Positions 52,743 to 61,745 are shown, counted from the first letter of the stretch. The stretch is 64,000 bases of DNA from Bacillota bacterium (GCA_023437715.1 JAEZFK010000063.1:1-64000), one strand, 5' to 3'. The notes: a model not told the origin generated them from the sequence alone. Made by a program: numbers and translations.

Positions 52743-54704
52743 ATGAAGATCACATTAAAAGATGGTTCAGTCAAGGAATATGAACATGCAATGTCAGTTA
52801 TTGATATCGCTTCCGATATAAGCGAAGGCCTTGCAAGAAATGCCTGTGCAGGCGAGGTGGACGGAAAGGTGGTGGATCTGCGAACCGTTGTAGATCAGGA
52901 CTGCGGTTTAAGCATTCTTACCGTCAGCGATCCGGCAGGCCTTGCGGCTTACCGCCATACTGCCAGCCACGTTCTGGCTCAGGCCGTTAAGAGGCTTTAC
53001 CCGGAAGCCAAGCTTGCCATCGGGCCCTCCATTGAAAACGGCTTTTACTACGATTTTGATACTCCCTCATTTTCAAGGGAAGATTTAGACAAAATCGAAG
53101 CCGAGATGAAGAAGATCATAAAGGAAGGCGAAAAGATCGAGCGCTTTACGCTTCCGAGAGAAGAAGCAATCAAGTTCATGGAAGAAAAGGGAGAGCCCTA
53201 CAAGGTAGAGCTGATTCAGGACTTACCGGAGGGAGAGGAAATTTCTTTCTACCGCCAGGGAGATTTTACAGATCTCTGCGCAGGACCTCATCTTATGAGC
53301 ACAAAGTCCATTAAGGCATTTAAGCTTACTTCCTCCTCAGGCGCTTACTGGAGAGGCAGCGAGAAAAACGCCATGCTGACACGTATATACGGTACCGCTT
53401 TTTCCAAGAAGGAAGAATTAAACGAGTACCTGGAATATCTGGCAAACATTAAGAACCGGGATCACAACAAGCTGGGCCGGGAGCTGGAGCTTTTTGCAAC
53501 GGTAGATGTAATCGGCCAGGGCCTTCCGCTTCTGATGCCGAAAGGCACCAAGATCATCCAGACCCTGCAGAGATGGATCGAGGATGAGGAAGAAAGACGG
53601 GGCTATATGAGGACAAAAACACCTCTTATGGCGAAAAAGGATTTATATATTATTTCCGACCACTGGGATCACTATAAGGAAGGAATGTTTGTCCTGGGAG
53701 ATGAGGAAAAGGATGACGAGGTATTTGCTCTTCGTCCCATGACCTGTCCGTTCCAGTATTATGTATACAAACAGAGCCAGAAATCCTACCGTGATTTACC
53801 CTGCCGGTACGGCGAGACCTCTACCTTATTCCGTAATGAGGACTCCGGCGAAATGCACGGCTTAACCCGTGTCCGCCAGTTTACCATCTCCGAGGGCCAC
53901 TTGATCGTGCGCCCGGATCAGATTGAGGAAGAGTTTAAGGGCTGCGTGGATCTGGCAAAATACTGCCTCACCACTCTTGGACTGGAAGGGGATGTAACCT
54001 ACCGCATGTCCAAGTGGGACCCGGAAAATGCGGACCACTATCTGGGAACACCGGAAATGTGGGATGAAGTAGAGGACATGATGCGTAAAATTCTTGACCA
54101 TATCGGCATCCAGTATACGGAAGCTGTGGGAGAGGCCGCATTCTACGGACCTAAGCTGGATATTCAGGCAAAGAACGTATACGGCAAGGAAGATACCATG
54201 ATTACCATTCAGCTGGATATGTTCCTGGCGGAACGGTTTGATATGACTTTCGTGGATAAGGATGGTACAAAGAAACGTCCTTATATCATTCACCGGACTT
54301 CCATAGGCTGCTATGAAAGAACTCTGGCATGGCTCATTGAAAAGTACGAAGGCGCTTTCCCAACATGGCTCTGCCCGGAGCAGGTGCGTGTGCTTCCCAT
54401 TTCCGAAAAGTATCATGAGTATGCGGAAAAGGTTGAGGCCCGTTTAAAGGAAAACGGCATTCTGGCAACAGTTGACGAGCGTGCGGAAAAGATCGGCTAT
54501 AAGATCCGTGAGGCGCGTCTGTCAAAGCTTCCTTACATGCTGGTGGTAGGCCAGAAAGAGGAAGAGGACGGCGTCGTTTCCGTCCGCAGCCGTTTCAACG
54601 GCGACGAGGGCCAGCGTCCTCTTGGAGATTTTATTGAGGATATCTGCCGTGAAATCCGTACAAAGGAAATCAAAAAGGTCAATGTGACGGAAGAGGCGAA
54701 GTAA
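52743..54704 (+). CDS. thrS: Threonyl-tRNA synthetase
   Basis: 653 aa class II synthetase with N-terminal TGS domain (about 1-62), editing domain with HTASHVLAQA and the later DLCAGPH zinc/editing motif, catalytic core (RPMTCPFQYYVYKQS, motif 2 RYGETSTLFRNEDSGEMHGL, motif 3 IHRTSIGCYERTLAWLIE) and anticodon domain. AAAGGAG precedes ATG. Controlled by the T-box upstream. Confidence 0.97.
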   Translation: MKITLKDGSVKEYEHAMSVIDIASDISEGLARNACAGEVDGKVVDLRTVVDQDCGLSILTVSDPAGLAAYRHTASHVLAQAVKRLYPEAKLAIGPSIENGFYYDFDTPSFSREDLDKIEAEMKKIIKEGEKIERFTLPREEAIKFMEEKGEPYKVELIQDLPEGEEISFYRQGDFTDLCAGPHLMSTKSIKAFKLTSSSGAYWRGSEKNAMLTRIYGTAFSKKEELNEYLEYLANIKNRDHNKLGRELELFATVDVIGQGLPLLMPKGTKIIQTLQRWIEDEEERRGYMRTKTPLMAKKDLYIISDHWDHYKEGMFVLGDEEKDDEVFALRPMTCPFQYYVYKQSQKSYRDLPCRYGETSTLFRNEDSGEMHGLTRVRQFTISEGHLIVRPDQIEEEFKGCVDLAKYCLTTLGLEGDVTYRMSKWDPENADHYLGTPEMWDEVEDMMRKILDHIGIQYTEAVGEAAFYGPKLDIQAKNVYGKEDTMITIQLDMFLAERFDMTFVDKDGTKKRPYIIHRTSIGCYERTLAWLIEKYEGAFPTWLCPEQVRVLPISEKYHEYAEKVEARLKENGILATVDERAEKIGYKIREARLSKLPYMLVVGQKEEEDGVVSVRSRFNGDEGQRPLGDFIEDICREIRTKEIKKVNVTEEAK

Positions 54705-54710
54705 GAAAAA

Positions 54711-54740
54711 GGAATATATTTTTCCGTCCTGAGCATACTA
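54711..54740 (+). promoter_or_regulatory. Sigma-G-like (forespore) promoter before the DUF1540 gene
   Basis: GGAATA (54711-54716), 17 bp, CATACTA (54734-54740). The -10 is an exact match to the B. subtilis sigma-G consensus CATACTA and the -35 is close to TGMATA. Confidence 0.55.
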
Positions 54741-54778
54741 CCTCCTGAAACATCAATGAAAAAAGAATTTCAGGAGGT
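54740..54778 (+). promoter_or_regulatory. Hairpin masking the DUF1540 ribosome site
   Basis: ACCTCCTGAAA (54740-54750) is perfectly complementary to TTTCAGGAGGT (54768-54778), an 11-bp stem with a 17-nt loop that contains the whole AGGAGGT ribosome site in its 3' arm. Confidence 0.65.
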
Positions 54779-54785
54779 CATGGCC

Positions 54786-55100
54786 ATGACAAAATTGGAC
54801 TGTAACGTTACAAGCTGTATCCACAATTCAGATAATTACTGCTGCAAGGCCGCGATTATCGTGGAGGGAACCCAGGCAAAGGATAAGTATGATACCTGCT
54901 GCGGAAGCTTTGACGAGAACAAGGATGGCTCTTTCCAAAACGTGTTCAAAACCCCGGAAAGCAGATTGGAAGTGGACTGTGAGGCGGTAAATTGTGTTTA
55001 CAACGAAGGACGCCATTGCTCCGCAGAACATATCGGAATCGCAGGGGACGGCGCCAGAGAAGCAGAGCATACGGAATGTGCAACCTTTAAGATGAAATAA
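54786..55100 (+). CDS. DUF1540 domain protein (two Cys-rich repeats)
   Basis: 104 aa. Two copies of a Cys-containing unit: LDCNVTSCIHNSDNYCCKAA and VDCEAVNCVYNEGRHCSAEH, each followed by a distal Cys (DTCCGSF, TECATF), the DUF1540 pattern that probably binds metal. ATG 54786 is 8 nt after AGGAGG; the ATG at 54780 is too close. Function unknown. A forespore-type promoter upstream suggests expression during sporulation. Confidence 0.85.
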   Translation: MTKLDCNVTSCIHNSDNYCCKAAIIVEGTQAKDKYDTCCGSFDENKDGSFQNVFKTPESRLEVDCEAVNCVYNEGRHCSAEHIGIAGDGAREAEHTECATFKMK

Positions 55101-55110
55101 GACAAAAACC

Positions 55111-55163
55111 CAAGAGGATGCTGCAAAATGAAATTTTCCATTTTGCAGCATCCTCTTTATTTT
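55111..55163. terminator. Bidirectional terminator, DUF1540 gene / AraC regulator
   Basis: AAGAGGATGCTGCAAAATG and CATTTTGCAGCATCCTCTT form a perfect 19-bp stem with flanking A and T runs, between convergent genes. Confidence 0.93.
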
Positions 55164-55176
55164 TCGGCAATGTTTG

Positions 55177-56055
55177 TTACATTTTGAGGCTTTCCCCGCC
55201 GGAATTATTTTTAAAATACAGCTTGTGGTACTGATAAGGTGTTATTTCTTCTTTTTCTTTAAACAGACGGATGAAATAATTGATGTTGTCATAGCCTACC
55301 CTGCTGCAAATTTCATTTACGGATAGATTGGTATTATGCAGTAATATTTTCGCCTTATTGATCCGGATCAGCTGGATATATTTCTTAAATCCATAGCCGA
55401 TGATCTCCTTAAACTGATGGGATAAATAATATTTGTTGATAAAAAAGTCCCGCGCAACCTTATCCAGATCCAGAGGCTCCTCATAATGATGGTCGATATA
55501 ATCCTTAATGGAGAAAATGACGTTTAGATCCCTTAAATCCTTTTCAATGGAAAACATCCCGGGATTCTTCCGGTACAGTAAAATCAAAATATCAAACAGG
55601 ATTCCCGCACACCGTTCTTTCCATTTCTTATCTTTCTTCTCCGTCTCCGAAACCAGAAGCTTAAAATGGTTTTCCAGCTCATCGGACAAATCGGGTCCGA
55701 GATCAATGATTCCCCGCTGATGGCTGCTGCGGATAAAAGCCGTGGCAAGAACAGGGTCCCGGATATATTCTGAACACAAATCCATGGAGGAAACAAAGAC
55801 ATATCTTCGGTAGGGCGTTTCCAGGACACGGGTGGAGTGGTTTTCCAAGGCGCTGATCATCAACAGCTGGTTTTTCCTGATCACATGGGCTTCTCCTGCG
55901 ATGTCAAAGACGCATTGCCCTTCTTTTACGAATACCATTTCATCCTGGGTGTGGCGGTGTCCTGTCAGGGACACATTTTCATAGCTTTCGTCATAATAAG
56001 CATGGGCAAATTCCTTTGCGCCCATGTCACCGCCCGGCATAACCTTGCTTTCCAT
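55177..56055 (-). CDS. AraC-family transcriptional regulator
   Basis: 292 aa. N-terminal cupin-like sensing domain (HRHTQDEMVFVKEGQCVFDI) and C-terminal double HTH (DLDKVARDFFINKYYLSHQF; LSVNEICSRVGYDNINYFIR). AGGAG precedes ATG 56055. Divergent from the oxidoreductase trio and a probable activator of it, since the trio's promoter lacks a -35. Confidence 0.92.
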   Translation of the reverse strand: MESKVMPGGDMGAKEFAHAYYDESYENVSLTGHRHTQDEMVFVKEGQCVFDIAGEAHVIRKNQLLMISALENHSTRVLETPYRRYVFVSSMDLCSEYIRDPVLATAFIRSSHQRGIIDLGPDLSDELENHFKLLVSETEKKDKKWKERCAGILFDILILLYRKNPGMFSIEKDLRDLNVIFSIKDYIDHHYEEPLDLDKVARDFFINKYYLSHQFKEIIGYGFKKYIQLIRINKAKILLHNTNLSVNEICSRVGYDNINYFIRLFKEKEEITPYQYHKLYFKNNSGGESLKM

Positions 56056-56107
56056 TCCGGTTCATCTCCTTTTTATCAAATCCGTTGGCAGTCTGTCAAT
56101 TTTTCCC

Positions 56108-56136
56108 ATTATACTATAGAAAAAGAGGGCAGTCAA
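56108..56136 (-). promoter_or_regulatory. Promoter of the AraC-family gene
   Basis: On the minus strand TTGACT (56136-56131), 17 bp, TATAAT (56113-56108). Confidence 0.75.
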
Positions 56137-56247
56137 AAAGAAAAACGATTTTTTCTTAGGAGCAGGAAAATGTGCGGAAAAGGGAAGAACACAAGAAAGG
56201 TGTATTTTAGAACAACTTTCTTCCTGGCAGAACCGGATGAATTTCAC

Positions 56248-56253
56248 TATAAT
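56248..56253 (+). promoter_or_regulatory. -10 element of the oxidoreductase operon
   Basis: TATAAT with no recognisable -35 at 16-18 bp, as expected of an activator-dependent promoter. Confidence 0.45.
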
Positions 56254-56300
56254 GAAACTATCTGATATAAAGTTTTATTAAACCTTTAAAGGAGGAAATC

Positions 56301-57731
56301 ATGTCAGCCCATAAACCGTTCCGCTATAAAACCCTGGAGGAGCTAAAACAGGATATTGAAAAAGAACATTTAAACATTGCCCTGGATGAGGACTTGTCTC
56401 CCTTAAGCAGGGAGGTAAAAATTGGCCGCCTGACTTCGCCGAATTCCATGGCGGTTCTGCCCATGGAAGGCTGCGACTGCAATCCCGACGGTTCCTTGTC
56501 CGACCTTACAAAACGCCGTTACATGCGGTATTCCATGGGCGGTTCCGGCCTCATATGGTGGGAGGCCAACACCGTTTCGGAGGAGGGAAAGGCCAACCCC
56601 CAGGCATTGATGATCACAAAGGAAAATCTTTCTTCCTATCAGGAATTTTTAAATGAGAGCAGACAGGCTGCGAAGAGAGAAAACGGCATTTCCCCGATTC
56701 AAATACTCCAGCTGACCCATTCCGGCCGTTACAGCCGTCCGGGAGAGAAGCCTGCTCCCATGGCGGCCTTTAAAGATCCCCTTCTTGATGCAAGAAGCGG
56801 AGTTATCAGCGATGAACAGGTGGTTACGGATGAATACCTGGACAGCCTTACGGAAAAGTATGTTCAGTCCGCCCTGCTTGCAAAGGAAGCTGGCTTTGAC
56901 GGGGTGGACATTAAGGCCTGCCATAAATATCTCGTCAGTGAGCTTTTGGGCGCTTTCACCCGCAAAGGCAAATACGGAGGTGAAAGCCTGGAAAACCGGA
57001 GCCGTTTTCTCCTGCAGACGGTCGAGGCCGTGCGGGCCGCCGCAGGCAGGGATTTCATCATCGGCTGCCGGTTAAATGTCCATGATGTCCATCCCTATCC
57101 CTATGGCTTCGGATGTGATCGTGAAGATTTTCACAAATGGGACAGCAGGGAGCCCATTGCTCTTATTCAGGCTCTGGTTAAGGCGGGGGTGGATATATTT
57201 GCCCTTTCCTCCAGCAATCCTTACTATATCTATCCTCAGTTCGTGCGTCCCTTTGATATTCCAAGCCTTGGGGTTCCCACACCGGAGGAATCCCAGCTGT
57301 CCATTATAGAAAAGATATTTGAATTTACCCGGACCGCCCAGAAGGCCGCGGGCGATGTGCCGGTCATCGGCAACGGCTACAGCTGGCTCCGCCAGTTCAT
57401 TCCCAATGCCGGGGCCGCAAACTTGAAATCTCATTCCTGCAGCATGGTAGGCCTTGGACGCTCCAGCTTTGCCTATCCGGACGCTCCCCGGGATATTTTT
57501 ACAAAGGGAGGAATGGATGGGAGAAAGACCTGCGTTGCATGCAGCAAATGCACCCAGATCATGAGAGATCACGGAAGCACCGGCTGTGTGGTCAGGGATT
57601 CCCAGGTCTACGTTCCCAGGTACAGGGAGGCAAGAGCAGCGGCGGAAGCAAGAGCAGCAGAGGCAGGAGCAGCGGCGGATACCAGAGCAGAAGCAGCCCG
57701 TGAGAGCCGGGGCGCTTCTGTCACAGAGTGA
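56301..57731 (+). CDS. NADH:flavin oxidoreductase (Old Yellow Enzyme-like)
   Basis: 476 aa. FMN-binding TIM barrel; LTHSGRYSRPGEKPAP, AKEAGFDGVDIKACHKYLVS and a Cys cluster CVACSKC...GC near 412-431 typical of the iron-sulfur 2,4-dienoyl-CoA reductase branch, but the C-terminal NAD(P)H domain of that branch is absent. The last about 45 residues are an Ala/Arg/Glu-rich tail (REARAAAEARAAEAG, ADTRAEAARE) of repeated units. AAAGGAGG precedes ATG. Start of an operon with an SDR and a flavoprotein; substrate unknown. Confidence 0.88.
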   Translation: MSAHKPFRYKTLEELKQDIEKEHLNIALDEDLSPLSREVKIGRLTSPNSMAVLPMEGCDCNPDGSLSDLTKRRYMRYSMGGSGLIWWEANTVSEEGKANPQALMITKENLSSYQEFLNESRQAAKRENGISPIQILQLTHSGRYSRPGEKPAPMAAFKDPLLDARSGVISDEQVVTDEYLDSLTEKYVQSALLAKEAGFDGVDIKACHKYLVSELLGAFTRKGKYGGESLENRSRFLLQTVEAVRAAAGRDFIIGCRLNVHDVHPYPYGFGCDREDFHKWDSREPIALIQALVKAGVDIFALSSSNPYYIYPQFVRPFDIPSLGVPTPEESQLSIIEKIFEFTRTAQKAAGDVPVIGNGYSWLRQFIPNAGAANLKSHSCSMVGLGRSSFAYPDAPRDIFTKGGMDGRKTCVACSKCTQIMRDHGSTGCVVRDSQVYVPRYREARAAAEARAAEAGAAADTRAEAARESRGASVTE

Positions 57732-57747
57732 TAACAGGAGGGATTTC

Positions 57748-58503
57748 ATGAATAAAGCAGCAGTTGTAACCGGAGCAACAAGGGGAATCGGGCTTGCCAT
57801 TGCAAAGCAGCTGTCAGAAGACGGCTTTCAGGTCGTCCTTACAGGCACCGGAGAGAAAGAAGCTTATGCCCCCAATCTGAAATGGTTCGAAGATAATAAA
57901 AAGGATTACTTTTATATACAGGGAGACATTTCCGTCCGCGATGACAGAATCCGCATCATAGAAGAAAGCGTTACGCATTACGGCAGAATCAACGTTCTGG
58001 TAAATAACGCGGGAGTTGCACCAAAGGTCAGGGCGGACCTGCTGGACATGAGCGAGGAAAGCTTCGACTATGTGATGGGAATTAATTTAAGGGGAAATAT
58101 GTTCCTGACCCAGCTGGCTGCAAAGCAGATGATAACCCAGAAAGAAAAGGGAATCATCATCAATGTTTCCTCCTGCTCCTCGGAGGTGAGTTCCATTAAC
58201 CGGGGAGAATACTGCATATCAAAGGCAGGGGTCAGCATGCTGACCAGGCTTTATGCCGACCGGCTCTCCAGGGAAGGCATTCTTGTGTATGAGGTCCGGC
58301 CCGGAGTTATTATGACGGATATGACAAAGGGCGTTCGGGATAAATACGACCGGCTTCTGGAAGAAGGGGTCTTTCCCCTGGGCCGTTTGGGCATGCCGGA
58401 GGATGTGGCTCTGGCTGTCAGCGCTTTTGCTGAAGGGAAATTCCTCTACACCACAGGAAGCTTCATTGATGTGGACGGAGGGTTCCATATCCAAAGACTT
58501 TAA
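57748..58503 (+). CDS. Short-chain dehydrogenase/reductase (FabG-like)
   Basis: 251 aa. NAD(P)-binding TGATRGIGLAIA, NNAG motif (VNNAGVAPK), catalytic Ser (NVSSCSSEVSS) and YCISK (Tyr/Lys). ATG 57748 follows AGGAGGG; a longer upstream frame overlaps the previous gene. Oxidises or reduces an unknown alcohol/ketone together with its neighbours. Confidence 0.92.
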   Translation: MNKAAVVTGATRGIGLAIAKQLSEDGFQVVLTGTGEKEAYAPNLKWFEDNKKDYFYIQGDISVRDDRIRIIEESVTHYGRINVLVNNAGVAPKVRADLLDMSEESFDYVMGINLRGNMFLTQLAAKQMITQKEKGIIINVSSCSSEVSSINRGEYCISKAGVSMLTRLYADRLSREGILVYEVRPGVIMTDMTKGVRDKYDRLLEEGVFPLGRLGMPEDVALAVSAFAEGKFLYTTGSFIDVDGGFHIQRL

Positions 58504-58517
58504 ACAGAGGTGATCCC

Positions 58518-60422
58518 ATGGAAAAAGTAAATTACAGGCTCTTAAAATATGATACGGTTGTAATCGGAAGCGGCGCAGCAGCATTTAACGCCGCTGACTG
58601 GCTGTACGACTTAGGCCGCAGGGAAATTGCCCTGGTGACGGAAGGGCTCTGCATGGGAACTTCCAGGAATACCGGAAGCGACAAGCAGACGTATTATAAG
58701 CTTTCGGTAGGGTCAGACGGAAGTGATTCGGTCCGGGATATGGCCCAGACCTTATTTGACGGCGGAGGCGTTGACGGGCGGATTGCCCTGGCGGAAGCGG
58801 CCAATTCCCTGCGCTGTTTTTATAAGCTGGCCAATTTAGGCGTAGATTTTCCCACAGATGAATACGGACTTTTCACCGGATATAAGACGGACCATGATCC
58901 CCGCCAGAGGGCCACCTCGGCAGGGCCCCTGACCTCCCGTTATATGACCGAGGCTCTGGAAGCTTCCGTTAAAAGAAAGAAGATACCGATTCTGGATCAG
59001 CTTCTGGCTTTTCGGATTTATGAGGAGGATAAAAAGATCAGGGGAGTTATCTGCTTAAATAAGGCAAAGCTTTCAGAGGATCAGCTGGAGCTGGTGATTT
59101 TTGGGGCCAACCATGTAATCTGGTGTACAGGAGGGCCAAGCGCCTGCTATGAAAATGTGGTATATCCGGCCGGGCATACCGGCATGTCGGGAGCGCTGCT
59201 GGACGCAGGCGTCCGGGCTGTGAATCTGCAGGAATGGCAGTATGGGCTGGCCTCCGTAAAATTCCGCTGGAACGTTTCCGGGACCTATCAGCAGGTGCTT
59301 CCCCGTTATGTTTCCGTGGATGAGAATGGAGTGGAACGGGAATTTTTAACAGACTATATGAGCGAAGCAGAGGCCTTAAATCTGGTTTTCTTAAAAGGCT
59401 ACCAGTGGCCCTTTGATGCCGCAAAAAAAGACGGTTCCTCACGGATTGACTTATGTGTCTACGAGGAGACTTCGGTGAAAGGCCGAAAGGTATTCCTGGA
59501 CTTCAGACACAATCCCGCCGGATTGGAAAATGGCTTTGATATCCTTTCGGAGGAGGCATATCTTTATTTGAAAAACTCAGGCGCACTTTTTGGAACTCCC
59601 TTTCAACGCCTGAAACGGATGAATCCCCTGGCCATACAGCTATATAAGGACCACCAGATTGATCTGGGAGAGGAGATGCTTCAAGTCAGCCTTTGCGCCC
59701 AGCATCACAATGGGGGTATCCAGGTGGATGATAACTGGGAAACCTCGGTGAAAGGCCTGTTTGCTGCCGGAGAAGCTGCCGGCACTTTCGGGGTCCACCG
59801 GCCTGGCGGCTCTGCCTTAAACTCCACCCAGGCAGGTTCCATGAGAGCCGCCCAGCATATTTCTTTCACCAGCGAGGAGACTTTGCCGGATACGTCCTTG
59901 TGGAAAATACAGCCCGGGGAACTGGCGGCACGGATCGGCGGTACATTATTATCCATGATCGGGGAGGAAAACACCGCTCTTGCGGTCCGTGCGGAGCTGC
60001 AAAGCGCCATGTCCCGTACAGCCGCCCAGGTCCGGGATTTGAAAGGCATGGCATTATTAAGGGAAAAGACGGAAAAATACCGGCTGCATTTTAAGGAGAG
60101 CGTTCAGTCTGACGGTCTCCGTACCCTTCCCATTCTCATAAAAACCTATGATATGATAGTGACCCAAAGCGCTGTTTTAGAGGCCATGGAGCAATCCGCA
60201 AAGATATTCGGGAGCAGGGGAAGCTGTCTGGTAAAGGACGGACAAGGCGCTTATCTGCCGGAAAAACCCCAGGAACAGAACCTGCGGCTGGTTACCTGGA
60301 AAGAAGAGGAGGGTTTTCTCAGTTTGGCAGAGGAAGTTTTGCCGATTCCCCAGGGAAATGACTGGTTTGAAACCGTATGGGAAGAGCACCGAAGGCTGCG
60401 CCAGCCGAAAGTAAAAAAATAA
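58518..60422 (+). CDS. FAD-dependent oxidoreductase, fumarate-reductase/succinate-dehydrogenase flavoprotein type
   Basis: 634 aa. FAD-binding VVIGSGAAAFNAADWLYDLG at the N-terminus, later VIWCTGGPSACYENV, and GLFAAGEAAGTFGVHRPGGS with ALNSTQAGS at the second FAD region. Soluble; no partner iron-sulfur subunit nearby. With the OYE and SDR genes it could form a redox pathway for a ketone or enoyl substrate. GAGGTG precedes ATG. Confidence 0.9.
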   Translation: MEKVNYRLLKYDTVVIGSGAAAFNAADWLYDLGRREIALVTEGLCMGTSRNTGSDKQTYYKLSVGSDGSDSVRDMAQTLFDGGGVDGRIALAEAANSLRCFYKLANLGVDFPTDEYGLFTGYKTDHDPRQRATSAGPLTSRYMTEALEASVKRKKIPILDQLLAFRIYEEDKKIRGVICLNKAKLSEDQLELVIFGANHVIWCTGGPSACYENVVYPAGHTGMSGALLDAGVRAVNLQEWQYGLASVKFRWNVSGTYQQVLPRYVSVDENGVEREFLTDYMSEAEALNLVFLKGYQWPFDAAKKDGSSRIDLCVYEETSVKGRKVFLDFRHNPAGLENGFDILSEEAYLYLKNSGALFGTPFQRLKRMNPLAIQLYKDHQIDLGEEMLQVSLCAQHHNGGIQVDDNWETSVKGLFAAGEAAGTFGVHRPGGSALNSTQAGSMRAAQHISFTSEETLPDTSLWKIQPGELAARIGGTLLSMIGEENTALAVRAELQSAMSRTAAQVRDLKGMALLREKTEKYRLHFKESVQSDGLRTLPILIKTYDMIVTQSAVLEAMEQSAKIFGSRGSCLVKDGQGAYLPEKPQEQNLRLVTWKEEEGFLSLAEEVLPIPQGNDWFETVWEEHRRLRQPKVKK

Positions 60423-60475
60423 TCAGGTGTATCTTTACAAAGAGTAAAAGTAAAAACAGAAAAGGCATACCATAA

Positions 60476-60520
60476 AAAGCCTTAAGTCTCTGAACATTGA
60501 GAATTAGGGCTTTTTCACAA
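60476..60520 (+). terminator. Terminator of the oxidoreductase operon
   Basis: AAAAAGCCTTAAGTCTC pairs with GAGAATTAGGGCTTTTT (small mismatches). Confidence 0.8.
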
Positions 60521-60611
60521 GTGGGTTTCCATGAGCTTCCAGCGCAGTCAGAAATATGTTCATGTTTTATGGAAAACATCAAAGAAGTTTTGTGAAAATA
60601 CATAAAAAGAC

Positions 60612-60660
60612 TTTACATTGAGATGCATATGTGTTAATATCACATATGTAACCGGTTACA
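60612..60660 (+). promoter_or_regulatory. Promoter and operator of the LacI-family gene
   Basis: TTTACA (60612-60617), 17 bp, TAATAT (60635-60640), then TGTAACCGGTTACA (60647-60660), a perfect palindrome that fits the cre/LacI-type consensus and lies at the expected transcription start. Confidence 0.8.
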
Positions 60661-60676
60661 TTAAGGAGATACATAC

Positions 60677-61690
60677 ATGAACATAAGGGATGTTGCCAAA
60701 AAAGCAGGTGTTTCCACCGCGACAGTTTCCAGAGTCATCAATGAGTCAGGATATGTAAAAGAAGAAACGAAGCGGAAAGTTCTGGCTGCCATTGAAGAAG
60801 CGGACTTTGTGCCAAACGCCATAGCCAGGAGCTTAAGCATCCGGGATTCTTCCAGCATAGGGGTCATTGTACCTGATATAGCCAATGAGTTTTTTTCCAG
60901 CATCATCAGCGGAATGGGAGAGATGGCCTCCAATAATCAGTACAACATCGTTTTGTTTGATACAGGTGAGATGCAGGAGCGGGAGCACCAATGCCTTCAG
61001 ATTGCCGAAAGCCAAAGGCTTTCCGGTCTGCTCATTACCCCGGTTTCCGAGCTGGACATGGAAACCCGGGATAAGCTGATTCAATTTGAGGATAAGGGAA
61101 TCCCAGTGGTTTTGGTAGACCGGAATATGAAAAATTCCAATCTGGACGGAGTTTTTGTTGAGAACCATGCTGCCGCTTATAAGGGAGTCGAAGCACTGAT
61201 CCATGCAGGCCACCGTAAGATAGCGATTATTACAGGGCCCAGCACTTCCATGCCGGGAAAGGACCGTTTCCAGGGATATAAGGCGGCTCTTGCAGACAAC
61301 GGGCTTGACCTTAGAGAGGAGTACATCGTTTCCGGTGATTTTAAGATCATAAAGGCATATGAACAGACAAAGAAATTGCTGCAGCTTCCCGATCCGCCTA
61401 CGGCAATTTTCGCCTCCAATAACCAGACCAGCCTGGGGGTGCTTAAATATCTGACAGAGCAGAGGCTTAAAATCGGCAGGGATATTTCCATAGTAGGCTT
61501 TGACCAGATAGAATCCCTTAAGATCATTGACTACAGGCTTTCTACCATTGAGCGGGATGCGAAAAGACAGGGGTATGAGGCAATGGCCATGCTGATAGAT
61601 AAGCTGTCCCATAAGAAAAGCAAAAGCTCCGGCAGAAAAATCTTTGTTCCCTATGAAGTGGTGCTTCGCGGTTCAGAACGAATAAAATAG
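60677..61690 (+). CDS. LacI-family transcriptional regulator
   Basis: 337 aa. HTH IRDVAKKAGVSTATVSRVIN at the extreme N-terminus, hinge region, and periplasmic-binding-protein-like sensor domain (VGFDQIES near 275). AAGGAG precedes ATG. Operators before its own gene and before deoC imply autoregulation plus control of the pentose operon. Effector is probably ribose, deoxyribose or a phosphate of either. Confidence 0.93.
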   Translation: MNIRDVAKKAGVSTATVSRVINESGYVKEETKRKVLAAIEEADFVPNAIARSLSIRDSSSIGVIVPDIANEFFSSIISGMGEMASNNQYNIVLFDTGEMQEREHQCLQIAESQRLSGLLITPVSELDMETRDKLIQFEDKGIPVVLVDRNMKNSNLDGVFVENHAAAYKGVEALIHAGHRKIAIITGPSTSMPGKDRFQGYKAALADNGLDLREEYIVSGDFKIIKAYEQTKKLLQLPDPPTAIFASNNQTSLGVLKYLTEQRLKIGRDISIVGFDQIESLKIIDYRLSTIERDAKRQGYEAMAMLIDKLSHKKSKSSGRKIFVPYEVVLRGSERIK

Positions 61691-61715
61691 GCTGCAAACA
61701 GCAGTTTATTTTTAC

Positions 61716-61745
61716 CCCGGATATGTAACCGGTTACATATCCGGG
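61716..61745. promoter_or_regulatory. Operator of the deoC-rbs operon
   Basis: A perfect 30-bp inverted repeat centred at 61730/61731, core ATGTAACCGGTTACAT, identical to the core of the regulator's own operator at 60647-60660. A TATACAAT (-10 candidate, about 61746-61753) follows. Confidence 0.8.

Noticed and set aside
56301..60422. Bile-acid (bai) operon
   Set aside because: OYE and SDR types occur in bai clusters, but the OYE lacks the full BaiCD length and no BaiB, BaiE, BaiF or BaiG gene is present.
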